Shown: positions 46,460 through 55,868 of the stretch, piece after piece | Layout of the letters: each line of letters starts with the position of its first letter | Position numbering within the stretch: the stretch's first letter is position 1 | From: Pedobacter sp. Leaf216 | GTDB lineage: Bacteria > Bacteroidota > Bacteroidia > Sphingobacteriales > Sphingobacteriaceae | DNA: 64,000 nucleotides | Reading direction: 5' to 3' | Assembly: GCF_001421515.1 (NCBI RefSeq) | Contig: NZ_LMKM01000002.1 | Location: 115,827-179,826, forward strand | Notes under the pieces: model-generated | The model's input: only the letters and a program-made list of their open reading frames with translations | Database searches by the model: none | Told to the model about the DNA's origin: nothing | Made by a program: the position numbers and the translations under genes

Positions 46460-47440
46460 TTATTGTTTTAATATCCAGGCAAACATCAGCGGCGCTACTA
46501 TTGTTGCGTCACTTTCTACAATAAATTTAGGCGTATTGATATCGAGTTTACCCCAGGTGATTTTTTCATTCGGTACCGCACCAGAATATGATCCGTAAGA
46601 AGTTGTAGAATCAGAGATCTGGCAGAAGTAACTCCAGAAAGGAATATTTTCCATTTCCATATCCTGATAAAGCATTGGCACCACGCAGATCGGGAAATCT
46701 CCGGCAATACCTCCACCAATCTGGAAGAAACCAATCCCTTTGCCACCGCTATTTGCAATGTACCAATCAGCTAACCAACCCATATATTCAATTCCACCTT
46801 TCACAGTAGTGGCAGTAAGCTCTTTTTTCATCACGTATGAAGCGAAAATATTACCCATTGTAGAATCTTCCCATCCCGGAACCACAATAGGCAAATTCTT
46901 TTCAGCAGCAGCAAGCATCCACGAGTTTTTTGGATCAATTTCGTAGTATTGTTCCAAATCTCCACTTAAAAGCATTTTATACATAAATTCGTGTGGAAAA
47001 TAACGCTCTCCTGCAGCTTCAGCATCCATCCATATTTTTTGAATGTGTTTTTGCAAACGACGGAAAGCCTCTTCTTCAGGAATACAGGTATCGGTAACAC
47101 GGTTATAATGATTTTCTAATAAGTCCCACTCATCCTGCGGACTTAAATCGCGGTAATTTGGAACACGTTTATAATGTGAGTGTGCAACCAGGTTCATAAT
47201 ATCTTCTTCCAGGTTGGCTCCGGTACAAGAAATAATAGCCACTTTATCCTGGCGGATCATCTCTGCAAGTGAAATTCCCAATTCTGCAGTACTCATTGCA
47301 CCAGCAAGTGTGATCATCATTTTGCCACCTTCATCTAAATGCGTTTCGTACCCTTTAGCCGCATCCATCATTGCCGCAGCATTAAAATGGAGGTAATTAC
47401 GCTCCATAAACTGAGATATTGGTCCTCTAGTATTGCTCAT
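46460..47440 (-). CDS. Deoxyhypusine synthase family protein
   Basis: The 326-residue protein belongs to the deoxyhypusine synthase family. It shows MITLAGAMSTAELG and ISCTGANLEEDIMNLVAHSHY, parts of the NAD-binding region, and near the C-terminus KITWGKLDI, which holds the lysine equivalent to the catalytic lysine of eukaryotic enzymes. Bacteria have no eIF5A, so bacterial members probably act on small polyamines, for example as homospermidine synthases; this is inference. The gene stands alone, ends in a terminator, and is monocistronic. Confidence 0.9.
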   Translation of the reverse strand: MSNTRGPISQFMERNYLHFNAAAMMDAAKGYETHLDEGGKMMITLAGAMSTAELGISLAEMIRQDKVAIISCTGANLEEDIMNLVAHSHYKRVPNYRDLSPQDEWDLLENHYNRVTDTCIPEEEAFRRLQKHIQKIWMDAEAAGERYFPHEFMYKMLLSGDLEQYYEIDPKNSWMLAAAEKNLPIVVPGWEDSTMGNIFASYVMKKELTATTVKGGIEYMGWLADWYIANSGGKGIGFFQIGGGIAGDFPICVVPMLYQDMEMENIPFWSYFCQISDSTTSYGSYSGAVPNEKITWGKLDINTPKFIVESDATIVAPLMFAWILKQ

Positions 47441-47946
47441 TTCGTTTTGTATTGTTTTGCCGCAAAAATAGGCATTTCGGCCGAAAGGTAAAAGCGTTTT
47501 ACGCTTGGGGCTTTGCGTTTAGCGTTAAATTAGTCCAAAGTCAATAGTTTTCAGTACAAAGTCGATTAAAATCAAAAGGCGCATTTCCCTCGCGATTGTC
47601 ATCCTGAGCGTAGTCTAAGGATATTTTTTGAAAAGCAGTTGCAGCAGCTATTATTAAAGGTAATCCGGTTTCCGGTACTCACCTTTGTATCGGGGCCTTT
47701 CTCAATCCGGTTTAGGTGACTGCTAGTACTGAACAAAGCCTAGCGATCATCTTCCTGAACTTGTTTTAGAATCTATGTAAAACAAATTACTTAATCGGGA
47801 TATTTAATTCCAAGTTTTAAACCAGTTAAACAACAGTACAGTTGGCAATTTCAGGCACCAATGAACCATTAACTAACTGAACCATTGACCAAATAACAAA
47901 TGACTATCGAACAAATAAACTATAATTAAATTTCCTTTTCTTTGTC
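47441..47946. repeat. Gene-free region with decayed intergenic repeat pieces
   Basis: This 506-bp gap holds no convincing gene. It contains the palindrome TTTCGGCCGAAA (about 47475), a GTCATCCTGAGCGTAGTCTA-type segment (about 47598), a related segment ATCTTCCTGAACTTGTTTTA (about 47750), and AATGAAC-type degenerate units (about 47850-47920) like those at 17478. These look like remains of REP-like and slippage repeats. Confidence 0.5.
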
Positions 47947-49080
47947 GTGATGAAAAAATATTATCTAATTATTTTACTCGCGCTCATTTCAGGAAGTTCA
48001 TTCGCACAAATGAAACTGATCAGGAAAATGCTCTCAAACGAAAAAGATACCACCCGTAAAGCGAGCTTTTTGCCATTACCGGCTTTTGGTTATAGTCAGG
48101 AAACAGGTTTTGAATTTGGTGTTGGAGCCATTTATTCTTTTTACATAGACCGTAAAGATACACTGAACCGCAGTTCAAATTTTGCCTTAAACACAACATA
48201 CTCGACTAAAAAAACGGCTAATTTTATGCTTAAAGGCGATATGTGGACAAAAGGAAATAAATATCATTTTATTGGCGATATCCGTTTCAAAAACCAGCCT
48301 TTTAATTTTTATGGCATTGGCAACGACGCAAAAAAGACTGATGAAGATAAATTGGACCAAAAGATATTTAAAACACTTTTTGATGCTGAAATGAATACTT
48401 TACCTCAAGCCTATACAGGTGTTTCGCTTGGTTTTGAGAACTATCATTTTACAGATAAGGAACCTGGTGGTATATATAGTACAAACCCACAAATTTTAGA
48501 TAAAGATGGTGGTTCAGTTGCCTGGATTGGTGCATCGCAAAGTTACGATACCCGGAATAGCAATAATTACCCAACAAAAGGCTTTTTTGGAAGGGCAACG
48601 TATCAATATGCACCCGATTTTTTTGGTGGCGAAAGTTTTAACGGTTCCCAAATTAAGCTAGATCTACGTGGTTTCTTCAGTTTACTACCTAAAGTGGTTT
48701 TAGGGGTTCAGGGCATATTTTATACCATACAAAGCAAAAACACCCCATTTTATTTATTACAACAATTGGGTAACGACCAAATGATGCGGGGTTATTACAG
48801 TGGCCGATACCGCGACGAAAACTTAATGGCCGCACAAGCAGAAATACGTTATCGTTTTATGAACCGTTTTGGAATTGTAGCTTTTGCAGGTACGGGTAAA
48901 GTATTTGCAAATGGTGAATTTAATGGCGATGGTTTGAAACCAAACTTTGGTGTTGGCGGGCGTTACTTTTTCGATCCGGCCAAAGGTTTGAGTGTTCGTT
49001 TGGATTATGGTATAGGAGAAAAACTACCAAATGAAAAACGCCAGGCAGGGTTTTATATTAGCTTAGCGGAGGCGTTTTAG
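47947..49080 (+). CDS. Omp85-superfamily barrel protein without POTRA domains
   Basis: The 377-residue protein has a signal peptide (MMKKYYLIILLALISGSSFAQ) and then only a barrel. The region around MMRGYYSGRYRDENL (about 278-292) matches the (V/I)RGF/Y motif of loop 6 in BamA/TamA and related proteins. The C-terminus ends with aromatic Phe (SLAEAF), as outer-membrane barrels do. There is no POTRA region, so it belongs to the short Bacteroidota group of surface-antigen D15-like proteins. Its role is unknown. It is the only plus-strand gene in its surroundings. Confidence 0.87.
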   Translation: MMKKYYLIILLALISGSSFAQMKLIRKMLSNEKDTTRKASFLPLPAFGYSQETGFEFGVGAIYSFYIDRKDTLNRSSNFALNTTYSTKKTANFMLKGDMWTKGNKYHFIGDIRFKNQPFNFYGIGNDAKKTDEDKLDQKIFKTLFDAEMNTLPQAYTGVSLGFENYHFTDKEPGGIYSTNPQILDKDGGSVAWIGASQSYDTRNSNNYPTKGFFGRATYQYAPDFFGGESFNGSQIKLDLRGFFSLLPKVVLGVQGIFYTIQSKNTPFYLLQQLGNDQMMRGYYSGRYRDENLMAAQAEIRYRFMNRFGIVAFAGTGKVFANGEFNGDGLKPNFGVGGRYFFDPAKGLSVRLDYGIGEKLPNEKRQAGFYISLAEAF

Positions 49081-49199
49081 CCACCGATCTACACAGATCA
49101 GTTTTTGCCACGGGAACACAGAAAGCACCCGCTTTACTAAAGCCTGCTAATGGTAGCGTAGATGAAGGATTTTTAACTCTAAAACAGCATCAAAATCAC

Positions 49200-51581
49200 C
49201 TAATTGTTCCTCCTTCGCTCCTCTTCATTTCCCAACTTCCGATCCTGTTGTTTAATCTTATCATTGCCAAAATTGTAACGGAAAGTGATTCTTAACTGGC
49301 GGCTATCGTAATAATTATTGTATTCTTGTTTAATATCATTAATTAAACTACTATACCTATACTGGTTTGTTTTTAATACATCAGTAGCTGAAATAGCAAC
49401 CTGCATCTTTTTGTGGAATAATAATGCTTTAATCCCCAAATCGACATTATATTGACTCTTATTTCTATTTAATCCATCAACAGAGGCGAATTGATACCAA
49501 AAGCTGGCTTCGCCTAAAATGGTTTTTGATTGATTAAAGGCAAACTGGTTTAAGCTGGAAAAGTAAGCACCAAATCCTTTAAGATTGTTTTGAGTTTCAG
49601 GAATATTTGAATTGGAAATATCATAATAAACATCAAGCTGATTAATGCTCTCTAACCACTTTACAGGATTAAGATTTACCATATTACTCAATTGATAATG
49701 ATAACCTGTAATAAAATTTACAGGCTTAGCAGACTGAATATTAGTGGCCACATTAATAAAATTAATATCATTAAAACCATTTGCAGTATAACTAAATGAT
49801 AGCGAAGTAGTTAACAAACTTTTATAACTATGTGAAATCTCTATATTATCATTGTAAGACGGCTGTAAAAAAGGATTTCCTTCAGCATATGCATACTGAT
49901 TATTGTACCAGCGGAAAGGATTTAATTTGCGGTAAGCGGGCCTGTTTATCCGCCGGCCATAATTGATTGAAAAAGTATTCTTATCATTCGCCCGGTAAAC
50001 TAAATAAACTGTAGGAAATAACCTAAAATACTTGTTCCGGTTTTGATCGTCAGCTGATTTACCATCAACCTGGGTATATTCGCCTCTTAATCCGGCTTGA
50101 AAATCCCATTGCTTTGAGGTTTTATTATAGTTGATATATAAAGCCTGGGTATTTTCCTGATAGTTAAAAACATTACTTTGTGCAGGATCAACTTCATAAA
50201 CCGTGTTCCGAAACTGATAAAAAGCAAGATCGCTTTGGTTTTTAATCATACTCAGTTTTGTACCGAATGAAACTTTAAAGGTTTTATAAGGCAGATCGAT
50301 ATCAGCTTTTAAAGTATATAAATCTATATTTTGTTTACTGGTAGAGAGATATTCGGCAAACGAACCCGGGATTATTAATCCACTTTGAAAATAACTGGTA
50401 TTGTTAAAAAACCTGCTTTTATCGTCAACATAGGTAAACCAATCGCCATTAACTGTTAACTGTTTTCCGGTAGAATCTAAATTTTGTTTTAAGTAAATAT
50501 TTGCTGAATGATAATGAGACTCGATGATGGCATTGGCATCAGCATTCAATACAGAATCTAAATTTCCTGTTTTGTTGTAAACTTTGGTTTTAATGTTTTC
50601 TTCAGAATGAAAATTGGTAAGTCCGCCATTATACGATAAACCCAATACTGTTTTTGGCGAGGCTTGGTAATCAATTCCAACCTGCCCACTGGGTACAGTT
50701 CTAAAATTTCTATCCTTATTTACAATGTTCCAGGTTTGGGTGGGATAAAATACATCGCTTTGTTCAAATGGCACCAGCGATCCTTTTCTGAAATTCAGAT
50801 TAGCGGAAACTGTAATTTTATTTTCGCGGTAACTTAAATTTGCTCCTGTTGATGCGGTAAAATAACTCGCTTTGGTTAAAGCCGTGTTAATTGAGCCTTT
50901 AAAACCATTATTAGCCACTTTCTTCATCAAAATATTAATCAAACCATTATTTCCCTGTGCATCATATTTGGCAGGCGGATTGGTAATGATTTCAATTTTG
51001 GATATATTGGCTGAAGGGATCGATTTTAAATAATTAGATAACTCATCACCTGATAATACCACCAGTTTATCGTTAATCATAACATTTACCTCTCCTTTAC
51101 CCACTAAAGAAACCTTATCGTTTAAAACCCTTACGCCGGGCACTTTAGCAAGCAGTTCTAAAGCATCTGTACCAATTGCAGATACACTATGCTCCGCATT
51201 AAAAATTGTACGGTCGATCTTTTTTTCAATTAAAACCTTTTTAGCATCTATCTGAACATCTTTAAGGGCGTTTAAACTTGCATTAAGTTGAATATTAATT
51301 ATTGTATCAGCATTTAAAGTGAGTGCCCTATTTTCTGCTTTATAATTGATTACTGAATAAGCGATTACATATTTTCCGGCTCGTAAATTATTAAAATGAT
51401 ACAATCCGGCACTATCAGTTTGTGTGTAATTAACCTGATTTTTAGCGCTTATAATTTTAACGGTAACATACGGTAAAGTTTTATCCTCTTGATCTGTTAT
51501 TATACCAGAGAGCTTGATTTGAGCACTTGAGGATAAAAAAGTGAAAACTATAATTATGACAGCTAAGATTTTATAGAACAT
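49200..51581 (-). CDS. TonB-dependent-receptor-like outer membrane barrel protein
   Basis: I start it at the ATG at 51581 (MFYKILAVIIIVFTFLSSSAQ), 7 bp after the upstream stop; the longer ORF from 51632 would overlap that gene. The protein has about 793 residues. After the signal come a carboxypeptidase-regulatory-like domain (SGIITDQEDKTLPYVTVKI), a plug with VPGVRVLNDKVSLVGKG and NNGLINILMKK, and a long OMP_b-brl_3-type barrel. It is the last gene of the BlaI/M56 operon and is probably its main regulated output or cargo protein. A nearly charged C-terminal tail (ends EERRRNN) is not a typical barrel end. Confidence 0.9.
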   Translation of the reverse strand: MFYKILAVIIIVFTFLSSSAQIKLSGIITDQEDKTLPYVTVKIISAKNQVNYTQTDSAGLYHFNNLRAGKYVIAYSVINYKAENRALTLNADTIINIQLNASLNALKDVQIDAKKVLIEKKIDRTIFNAEHSVSAIGTDALELLAKVPGVRVLNDKVSLVGKGEVNVMINDKLVVLSGDELSNYLKSIPSANISKIEIITNPPAKYDAQGNNGLINILMKKVANNGFKGSINTALTKASYFTASTGANLSYRENKITVSANLNFRKGSLVPFEQSDVFYPTQTWNIVNKDRNFRTVPSGQVGIDYQASPKTVLGLSYNGGLTNFHSEENIKTKVYNKTGNLDSVLNADANAIIESHYHSANIYLKQNLDSTGKQLTVNGDWFTYVDDKSRFFNNTSYFQSGLIIPGSFAEYLSTSKQNIDLYTLKADIDLPYKTFKVSFGTKLSMIKNQSDLAFYQFRNTVYEVDPAQSNVFNYQENTQALYINYNKTSKQWDFQAGLRGEYTQVDGKSADDQNRNKYFRLFPTVYLVYRANDKNTFSINYGRRINRPAYRKLNPFRWYNNQYAYAEGNPFLQPSYNDNIEISHSYKSLLTTSLSFSYTANGFNDINFINVATNIQSAKPVNFITGYHYQLSNMVNLNPVKWLESINQLDVYYDISNSNIPETQNNLKGFGAYFSSLNQFAFNQSKTILGEASFWYQFASVDGLNRNKSQYNVDLGIKALLFHKKMQVAISATDVLKTNQYRYSSLINDIKQEYNNYYDSRQLRITFRYNFGNDKIKQQDRKLGNEEERRRNN

Positions 51582-51588
51582 TAACTTT

Positions 51589-53850
51589 TCAATCTTTTTT
51601 CCCAAATATTTTAATCTTCGAATTTTCAACATTCAAAGTAATAGAATCAGCTGAAATTATGCTCTGCTTATCTTTAGATAATAATTTTACCTTCCTGGCA
51701 TTAAGCGTATTCAAATTTTTAACGTATATGGCATCAGAAGCTAGAATAGTTAATCCATCGTTTTCTATTTTAACGTTTCCTGTATAATGATAAATCAATT
51801 TAGTTTTGCTAAGCTTAACAGAATCAGATGAAAAAGATAATTTCTTGTCCTTAAAAAAATGATTATTAATTGATTCATTTTGTTTTTTATTGGTTGGCGA
51901 AATCAGATTTTTGATTTTATCAATGCCTGATTCTTCTACTTTCGTTAAAGAGTCCCTAATCCTTTGCAAATCAGGGTCATCTCCATCCGAAACCTTTAAA
52001 TTACGATTGCCGCTTTCTGCAACATAAGTTCCATTACTGAGATCGAATACTATTATTTTAGCTGTAGCTGATCCGCCTTCATTAGCCTTCAAAACTGCAT
52101 TTTTAGCGGTCATTTTATTGTTTGCCCTGTCTAATTCAACATATTTAGCTTCCAGCCTGCAGTTGATAATATCGATAACCGCATTCTCCATATAAGAGAT
52201 TTTATGCTTCACATCTCCGGTTATTTTAGAAAAAGAGATAATTTTAGGCTCTACAGGCCCTGATATTTTGGCCGGTTCATTTTTTACTGCAACTATTTTT
52301 TGTTTCCCATCACCAAAATAAAAGCGATTATAAAGTGCTTCATTTTTAATCGTATACTTTTTAGGTTCAGAATATAATACAATCAATTTATCTGTAGTAT
52401 AAGTGTTCTTCGATACCAATTTCTCGCCAATAAACTTAGCCAGCACCCGATCGCCAATTTTAAAATCGCTATTTTTTATATTTTGAGTAGCAAGGTTTAA
52501 ATTGATGGTAAAAAAGCCATCGTTTAAAACAATTTTTTCGATATTACCATTCACACCTTTTGTTATCGATTTAATTGTGGATGAGGCAGAACGTGCTTTA
52601 TTTGCTTCGTATAAAAAGGCATGGTTTTCTATCTTTCGTTCGTAAAGTAAAACTCCTGTTAAAGTTGTTACCCTTGTTGCAGTATAGATTGGTCCTTTAG
52701 CTTCGGCAATAACTTTACCGTTTTTATCCATTTTTTTCATATTAAAGCCCTTAGCGTCGATGTAGACAATAAGCTCGTCGCCAACTTTAATTTTATCTTT
52801 AAAAATGGTGGCTTCAATCGGATAAATCTTTCCCTCAGCTAATAAATCAAACGTGTATAAACCGATGGCTTCTTTCTTAGTGTTAAGCACTTTGCCTTTT
52901 AGCATTCCCTGGTAGAAATTTTTCGAAGGTTTGCTGTCATCATTTATATGCTGCGCATATATCACTTGCACGGCAAATAGCCAGATTAATCCCATAACAA
53001 CAGGAACGGCCAATAAGTACCTGAATTTTTTCATGTTTTTAGATTTCGAGTGGAACAACATTTTAATGCGGTCTTTGATCGGGCTTTTCACAAAATTGTG
53101 AATCAACGGCATATTACTTTTACTAATCGCGAGTTTTAACAACAGGTTGGCATAAGTCTGATTACCAAAGTTGGCAGAAGTAAATTCATCAGCCTCATAT
53201 TCATGCACCTGCTCTAAAGCTTTATCATAGAAATAAATAACCGGATTAAACCATAAAACCGATTTACAGATCATCAGCAGTATTTTATCAATAGAATGGT
53301 ATTGCTTCGCATGCACTTCTTCATGTTTGAGCAAAACCTTTAAATCTAATTCACCTAAGGTACTCCCATCAATAAAAACGTAATTAAAAAAGGAACAATT
53401 GGTAAAACCTTTAGCCTTATCAATCAACTTTAAACCGTTATTATTTTTGGTATAAGTGCCTGTATGCCTAAGCAAAATGAACAATCGCCATACACAAATG
53501 AGTAGTAAAATCAGCGCGATGCTTCCATAGGCATAAGGCATTAAAGTTAACCAATCAATTTTAGGTGTTACCTCTGGTTGATATTCAACTACTATGGGCT
53601 GAATAAGTTGTATAGGAGCAGGATGAATTGGTTTTAATTCTGGCATGCCTTCAAGTTCAGTTTCTAGCCTAGGCATATTGCGTTCAACTTCAAACTGTAA
53701 AGCCGGAATAATAAAACTAAGCAACAGGGTAATCAATAAATAAAATCGATTGATCTTAAAGAATGTCAGTTTTCTTAAAACCAGCAGATAAAACCCGAAG
53801 AACAATACTGTACAGGCCGTAACTTTAAGCAGATAGGTTAACCATTCCAT
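51589..53850 (-). CDS. M56 (BlaR1-type) metalloprotease with OstA/LptA-like periplasmic tail
   Basis: The 753-residue protein begins with BlaR1-type membrane helices (about 5-24, 35-52 and 105-127). Its cytosolic-facing protease has the zinc motif HEEVH (176-180) and HEYEAD (216-221), followed by another helix (about 283-303). The remaining 450 residues should be periplasmic. Late in this part are repeated short beta elements such as HYTGNVKIENDGLTILASDA (from about 690), which resemble LptA/OstA domains; this is from pattern only. No penicillin-binding domain is present. It follows the M56-amidase gene by 13 bp and is 7 bp before the barrel protein gene. Confidence 0.9.
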   Translation of the reverse strand: MEWLTYLLKVTACTVLFFGFYLLVLRKLTFFKINRFYLLITLLLSFIIPALQFEVERNMPRLETELEGMPELKPIHPAPIQLIQPIVVEYQPEVTPKIDWLTLMPYAYGSIALILLLICVWRLFILLRHTGTYTKNNNGLKLIDKAKGFTNCSFFNYVFIDGSTLGELDLKVLLKHEEVHAKQYHSIDKILLMICKSVLWFNPVIYFYDKALEQVHEYEADEFTSANFGNQTYANLLLKLAISKSNMPLIHNFVKSPIKDRIKMLFHSKSKNMKKFRYLLAVPVVMGLIWLFAVQVIYAQHINDDSKPSKNFYQGMLKGKVLNTKKEAIGLYTFDLLAEGKIYPIEATIFKDKIKVGDELIVYIDAKGFNMKKMDKNGKVIAEAKGPIYTATRVTTLTGVLLYERKIENHAFLYEANKARSASSTIKSITKGVNGNIEKIVLNDGFFTINLNLATQNIKNSDFKIGDRVLAKFIGEKLVSKNTYTTDKLIVLYSEPKKYTIKNEALYNRFYFGDGKQKIVAVKNEPAKISGPVEPKIISFSKITGDVKHKISYMENAVIDIINCRLEAKYVELDRANNKMTAKNAVLKANEGGSATAKIIVFDLSNGTYVAESGNRNLKVSDGDDPDLQRIRDSLTKVEESGIDKIKNLISPTNKKQNESINNHFFKDKKLSFSSDSVKLSKTKLIYHYTGNVKIENDGLTILASDAIYVKNLNTLNARKVKLLSKDKQSIISADSITLNVENSKIKIFGKKD

Positions 53851-53863
53851 TGTTATAATTTAT

Positions 53864-55444
53864 TTAGCAACCACGTTTAGAAAAAGCAACAAATCCATCC
53901 AAAATCAGGTTACTGATCATTCTGATGTTTTTTTCCTGATTAATATAATCCAATATTTTACGGTCGGAAATGTTTCCAAGCTCAATTAAAATAGCCGGCA
54001 CTTTCGATTCGCGCAGCAATAACAGATTGGCATTTTTTAACGAATCCCTTACTTCCAATCCATTCAATTGTTTTAGTTTGCTTAATACACCAGCACCTAA
54101 ATCTTCCGCAATTTTAATATTACCGTTCAACTGAGAAACATACACTTCAATACCAGGAAAAGGTGCGGCTTCATTGGCGGGTGTTGCATTATGGTGGATG
54201 GAAATAAATGCTGTAGCCTCCTGTTTGGGCAACCGATCGCTAAGTTTCATGTATTCATCCTTAGTTCTTGTCAAAATTACCTTTATTCCCCTTTTTGCGG
54301 CTTCTTCCTGCAAAATCTTTACAGCCCTAAGGTTCAGATCTTTTTCTTTTTGTCCATCTAAAGCAGCAACCGCACCGTCTTTTCCACCATGACCAGCATC
54401 AACAATCAATATCGGTTTTATTGCTTTAAAAGCAGAGTTTGCATTTGGATTAACCTTTATATCACTACTCAGGTATTTCAAGGCATAAACATTAGGTATT
54501 GTTGGTGCATCAGCCGAAGCCTTGTTTTCAGTGTTTTTAATTCCATCTATAGTTACTTTTTTTTCTACAAAAACTTCTTCGCGGTTTACAAAAGCCATGC
54601 AGCAGATGAATACAATAGGAATGATAGCTAAATAGGCCAGCTTTTTAAGTTTTTCATTGGGTTCTTTGTATAACATCATGATTCTATTTTTTAGTGGAAG
54701 TTTACTAAAACTGTTGATGACTAATTTTTGCGCTGGCATAGCAAGCTTTAAAAGCAAAGAAGCATAGGCCTTTTTATCGGCAACTTTTGATGTTTCGCGA
54801 TCGGCCAAAAATTCATGATTATGGTCGATGGCATTCCTCCAGAAATAAACAACAGGGTTAAACCAAAGAACTGCTGCAATGAGATTGATTAATAGTTTAT
54901 CAGCAGAATGAAACTGATTTACATGTACAGATTCGTGTTTAATAACAAGGTGTTTTTCTATAGCACCGAGTGATTCATCAACAATGATCTGATTAAAAAA
55001 GGAACAGTTTTTTATTGTCGAATCTTTATTAACCAATACAACAACCCCTTGTTGGCCCACCGTTTGTTTTTGCAATTGCATCCGGATTCGAAGCATCATA
55101 AACAGCATCCGAAAAACAAGAAGGGCTAAAATCAAACTGTAGGTGTAAACCAAAATCCGATCCCAATTTACAGGTTTGCCAATTGTGCTTTCTTGTGCTT
55201 CACCATCCTGCTCTATAAATCCATCATTGCTGTACGCTATTTTAGCAGGACTTTGCTGCTCTGTAGCGGCTACTTCGTGCAGGTTTTGAATGGTAACTGC
55301 CGGAATACTGAAGCTCAGCACCAGCATAACTAATAAATAAGCACGGTTCAGGTTAAAAAAAGTGAGTTTGGCCAGCAGTAATTGATAAACAGTAAAAAAT
55401 ACCAGCGTACATGCCGAAACCTTTAACAAGTAGATTAAAATCAT
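53864..55444 (-). CDS. M56 (BlaR1-type) protease fused to an N-acetylmuramoyl-L-alanine amidase
   Basis: The 526-residue protein has BlaR1-like helices at about 4-24, 35-50 and 97-118, and the protease motif HESVH (170-174), with HEFLAD (210-215) as the third-ligand region. The last helix is at about 268-286. Beyond it, residues 345-522 form a complete amidase_3 domain: the zinc ligands His352 (in DAGHGGKDG), Glu367 and His417 (in ISIHHNA), plus the catalytic Glu488 (in ILIELGNISD). In BlaR1 this position is held by the beta-lactam sensor. Here a cell-wall-cleaving or wall-sensing domain replaces it. The ATG overlaps the repressor stop (ATGA), so the two are coupled. Confidence 0.93.
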   Translation of the reverse strand: MILIYLLKVSACTLVFFTVYQLLLAKLTFFNLNRAYLLVMLVLSFSIPAVTIQNLHEVAATEQQSPAKIAYSNDGFIEQDGEAQESTIGKPVNWDRILVYTYSLILALLVFRMLFMMLRIRMQLQKQTVGQQGVVVLVNKDSTIKNCSFFNQIIVDESLGAIEKHLVIKHESVHVNQFHSADKLLINLIAAVLWFNPVVYFWRNAIDHNHEFLADRETSKVADKKAYASLLLKLAMPAQKLVINSFSKLPLKNRIMMLYKEPNEKLKKLAYLAIIPIVFICCMAFVNREEVFVEKKVTIDGIKNTENKASADAPTIPNVYALKYLSSDIKVNPNANSAFKAIKPILIVDAGHGGKDGAVAALDGQKEKDLNLRAVKILQEEAAKRGIKVILTRTKDEYMKLSDRLPKQEATAFISIHHNATPANEAAPFPGIEVYVSQLNGNIKIAEDLGAGVLSKLKQLNGLEVRDSLKNANLLLLRESKVPAILIELGNISDRKILDYINQEKNIRMISNLILDGFVAFSKRGC

Positions 55445-55809
55445 GGCTTTCCATCTTGATTAATGATTTTTTTAATTTCTTCTATATCCTTTTCACTGAG
55501 TTTTTCTTCTTTTACCATGAATGATAAAAGACTAGTGGGAGAATTATCAAAATAGCCTGAAAACAATTTTGAAAAAGTGGTTTTGGCATATTCATCTTTC
55601 GTGATGGCCGGAAAATACTCATATGTTTTGCCGTAAGCCTTATAATTTACATAACCTTTTTTCTCCAAAAGCCTTACAATAGACGAAATGGTATTATACG
55701 GTGGCTTTGGTTCTTCTTCAAGCTCATCGATAATATCTTTAACAAAGGCTTTTTGCAGCTTCCATAAAACCTGCATAATGCGCTCTTCAGCTTTGGTTAA
55801 TTCTTCCAT
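55441..55809 (-). CDS. BlaI/MecI-family transcriptional repressor
   Basis: The start at the ATG at 55809 (MEELTKAEERIMQVLW) is preferred; the TTG at 55815 lies inside the -7 box. The 122-residue protein has the winged-helix domain (LTKAEERIMQVLWKLQKAFVKDIIDEL then PPYNTISSIVRLLEKKGYV) and a C-terminal dimerisation region. Such repressors are cleaved when a partner M56 protease is activated, which releases the operon. Two partner proteases follow here, and the first overlaps the stop codon. Confidence 0.95.
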   Translation of the reverse strand: MEELTKAEERIMQVLWKLQKAFVKDIIDELEEEPKPPYNTISSIVRLLEKKGYVNYKAYGKTYEYFPAITKDEYAKTTFSKLFSGYFDNSPTSLLSFMVKEEKLSEKDIEEIKKIINQDGKP

Positions 55810-55812
55810 AAC

Positions 55813-55868
55813 CAAATCTATAACTTATTTTTCAGTTTTACAACTAAAAAACAAGTTACATGACTGAA
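55813..55868 (-). promoter_or_regulatory. Promoter with overlapping inverted-repeat operator for the BlaI operon
   Basis: The minus strand shows TTG (55843-55841), 20 bp, then TAGATTTG (55820-55813), a good match to the Bacteroidota promoter. The predicted start site falls at about the ATG (55809), so the mRNA may be leaderless. An imperfect inverted repeat covers the -33 region: TTCAGTTTTACAACT (55831-55845) and AGTTACATGACTGAA (55854-55868), matching at 11 of 15 positions. It is a likely BlaI operator. Confidence 0.6.

Noticed and set aside
49081..49199. Weak hairpin GATCT/AGATC followed by a short T-run after the Omp85 gene
   Set aside because: The stem is only 5 bp, so it is too weak to call as a terminator.
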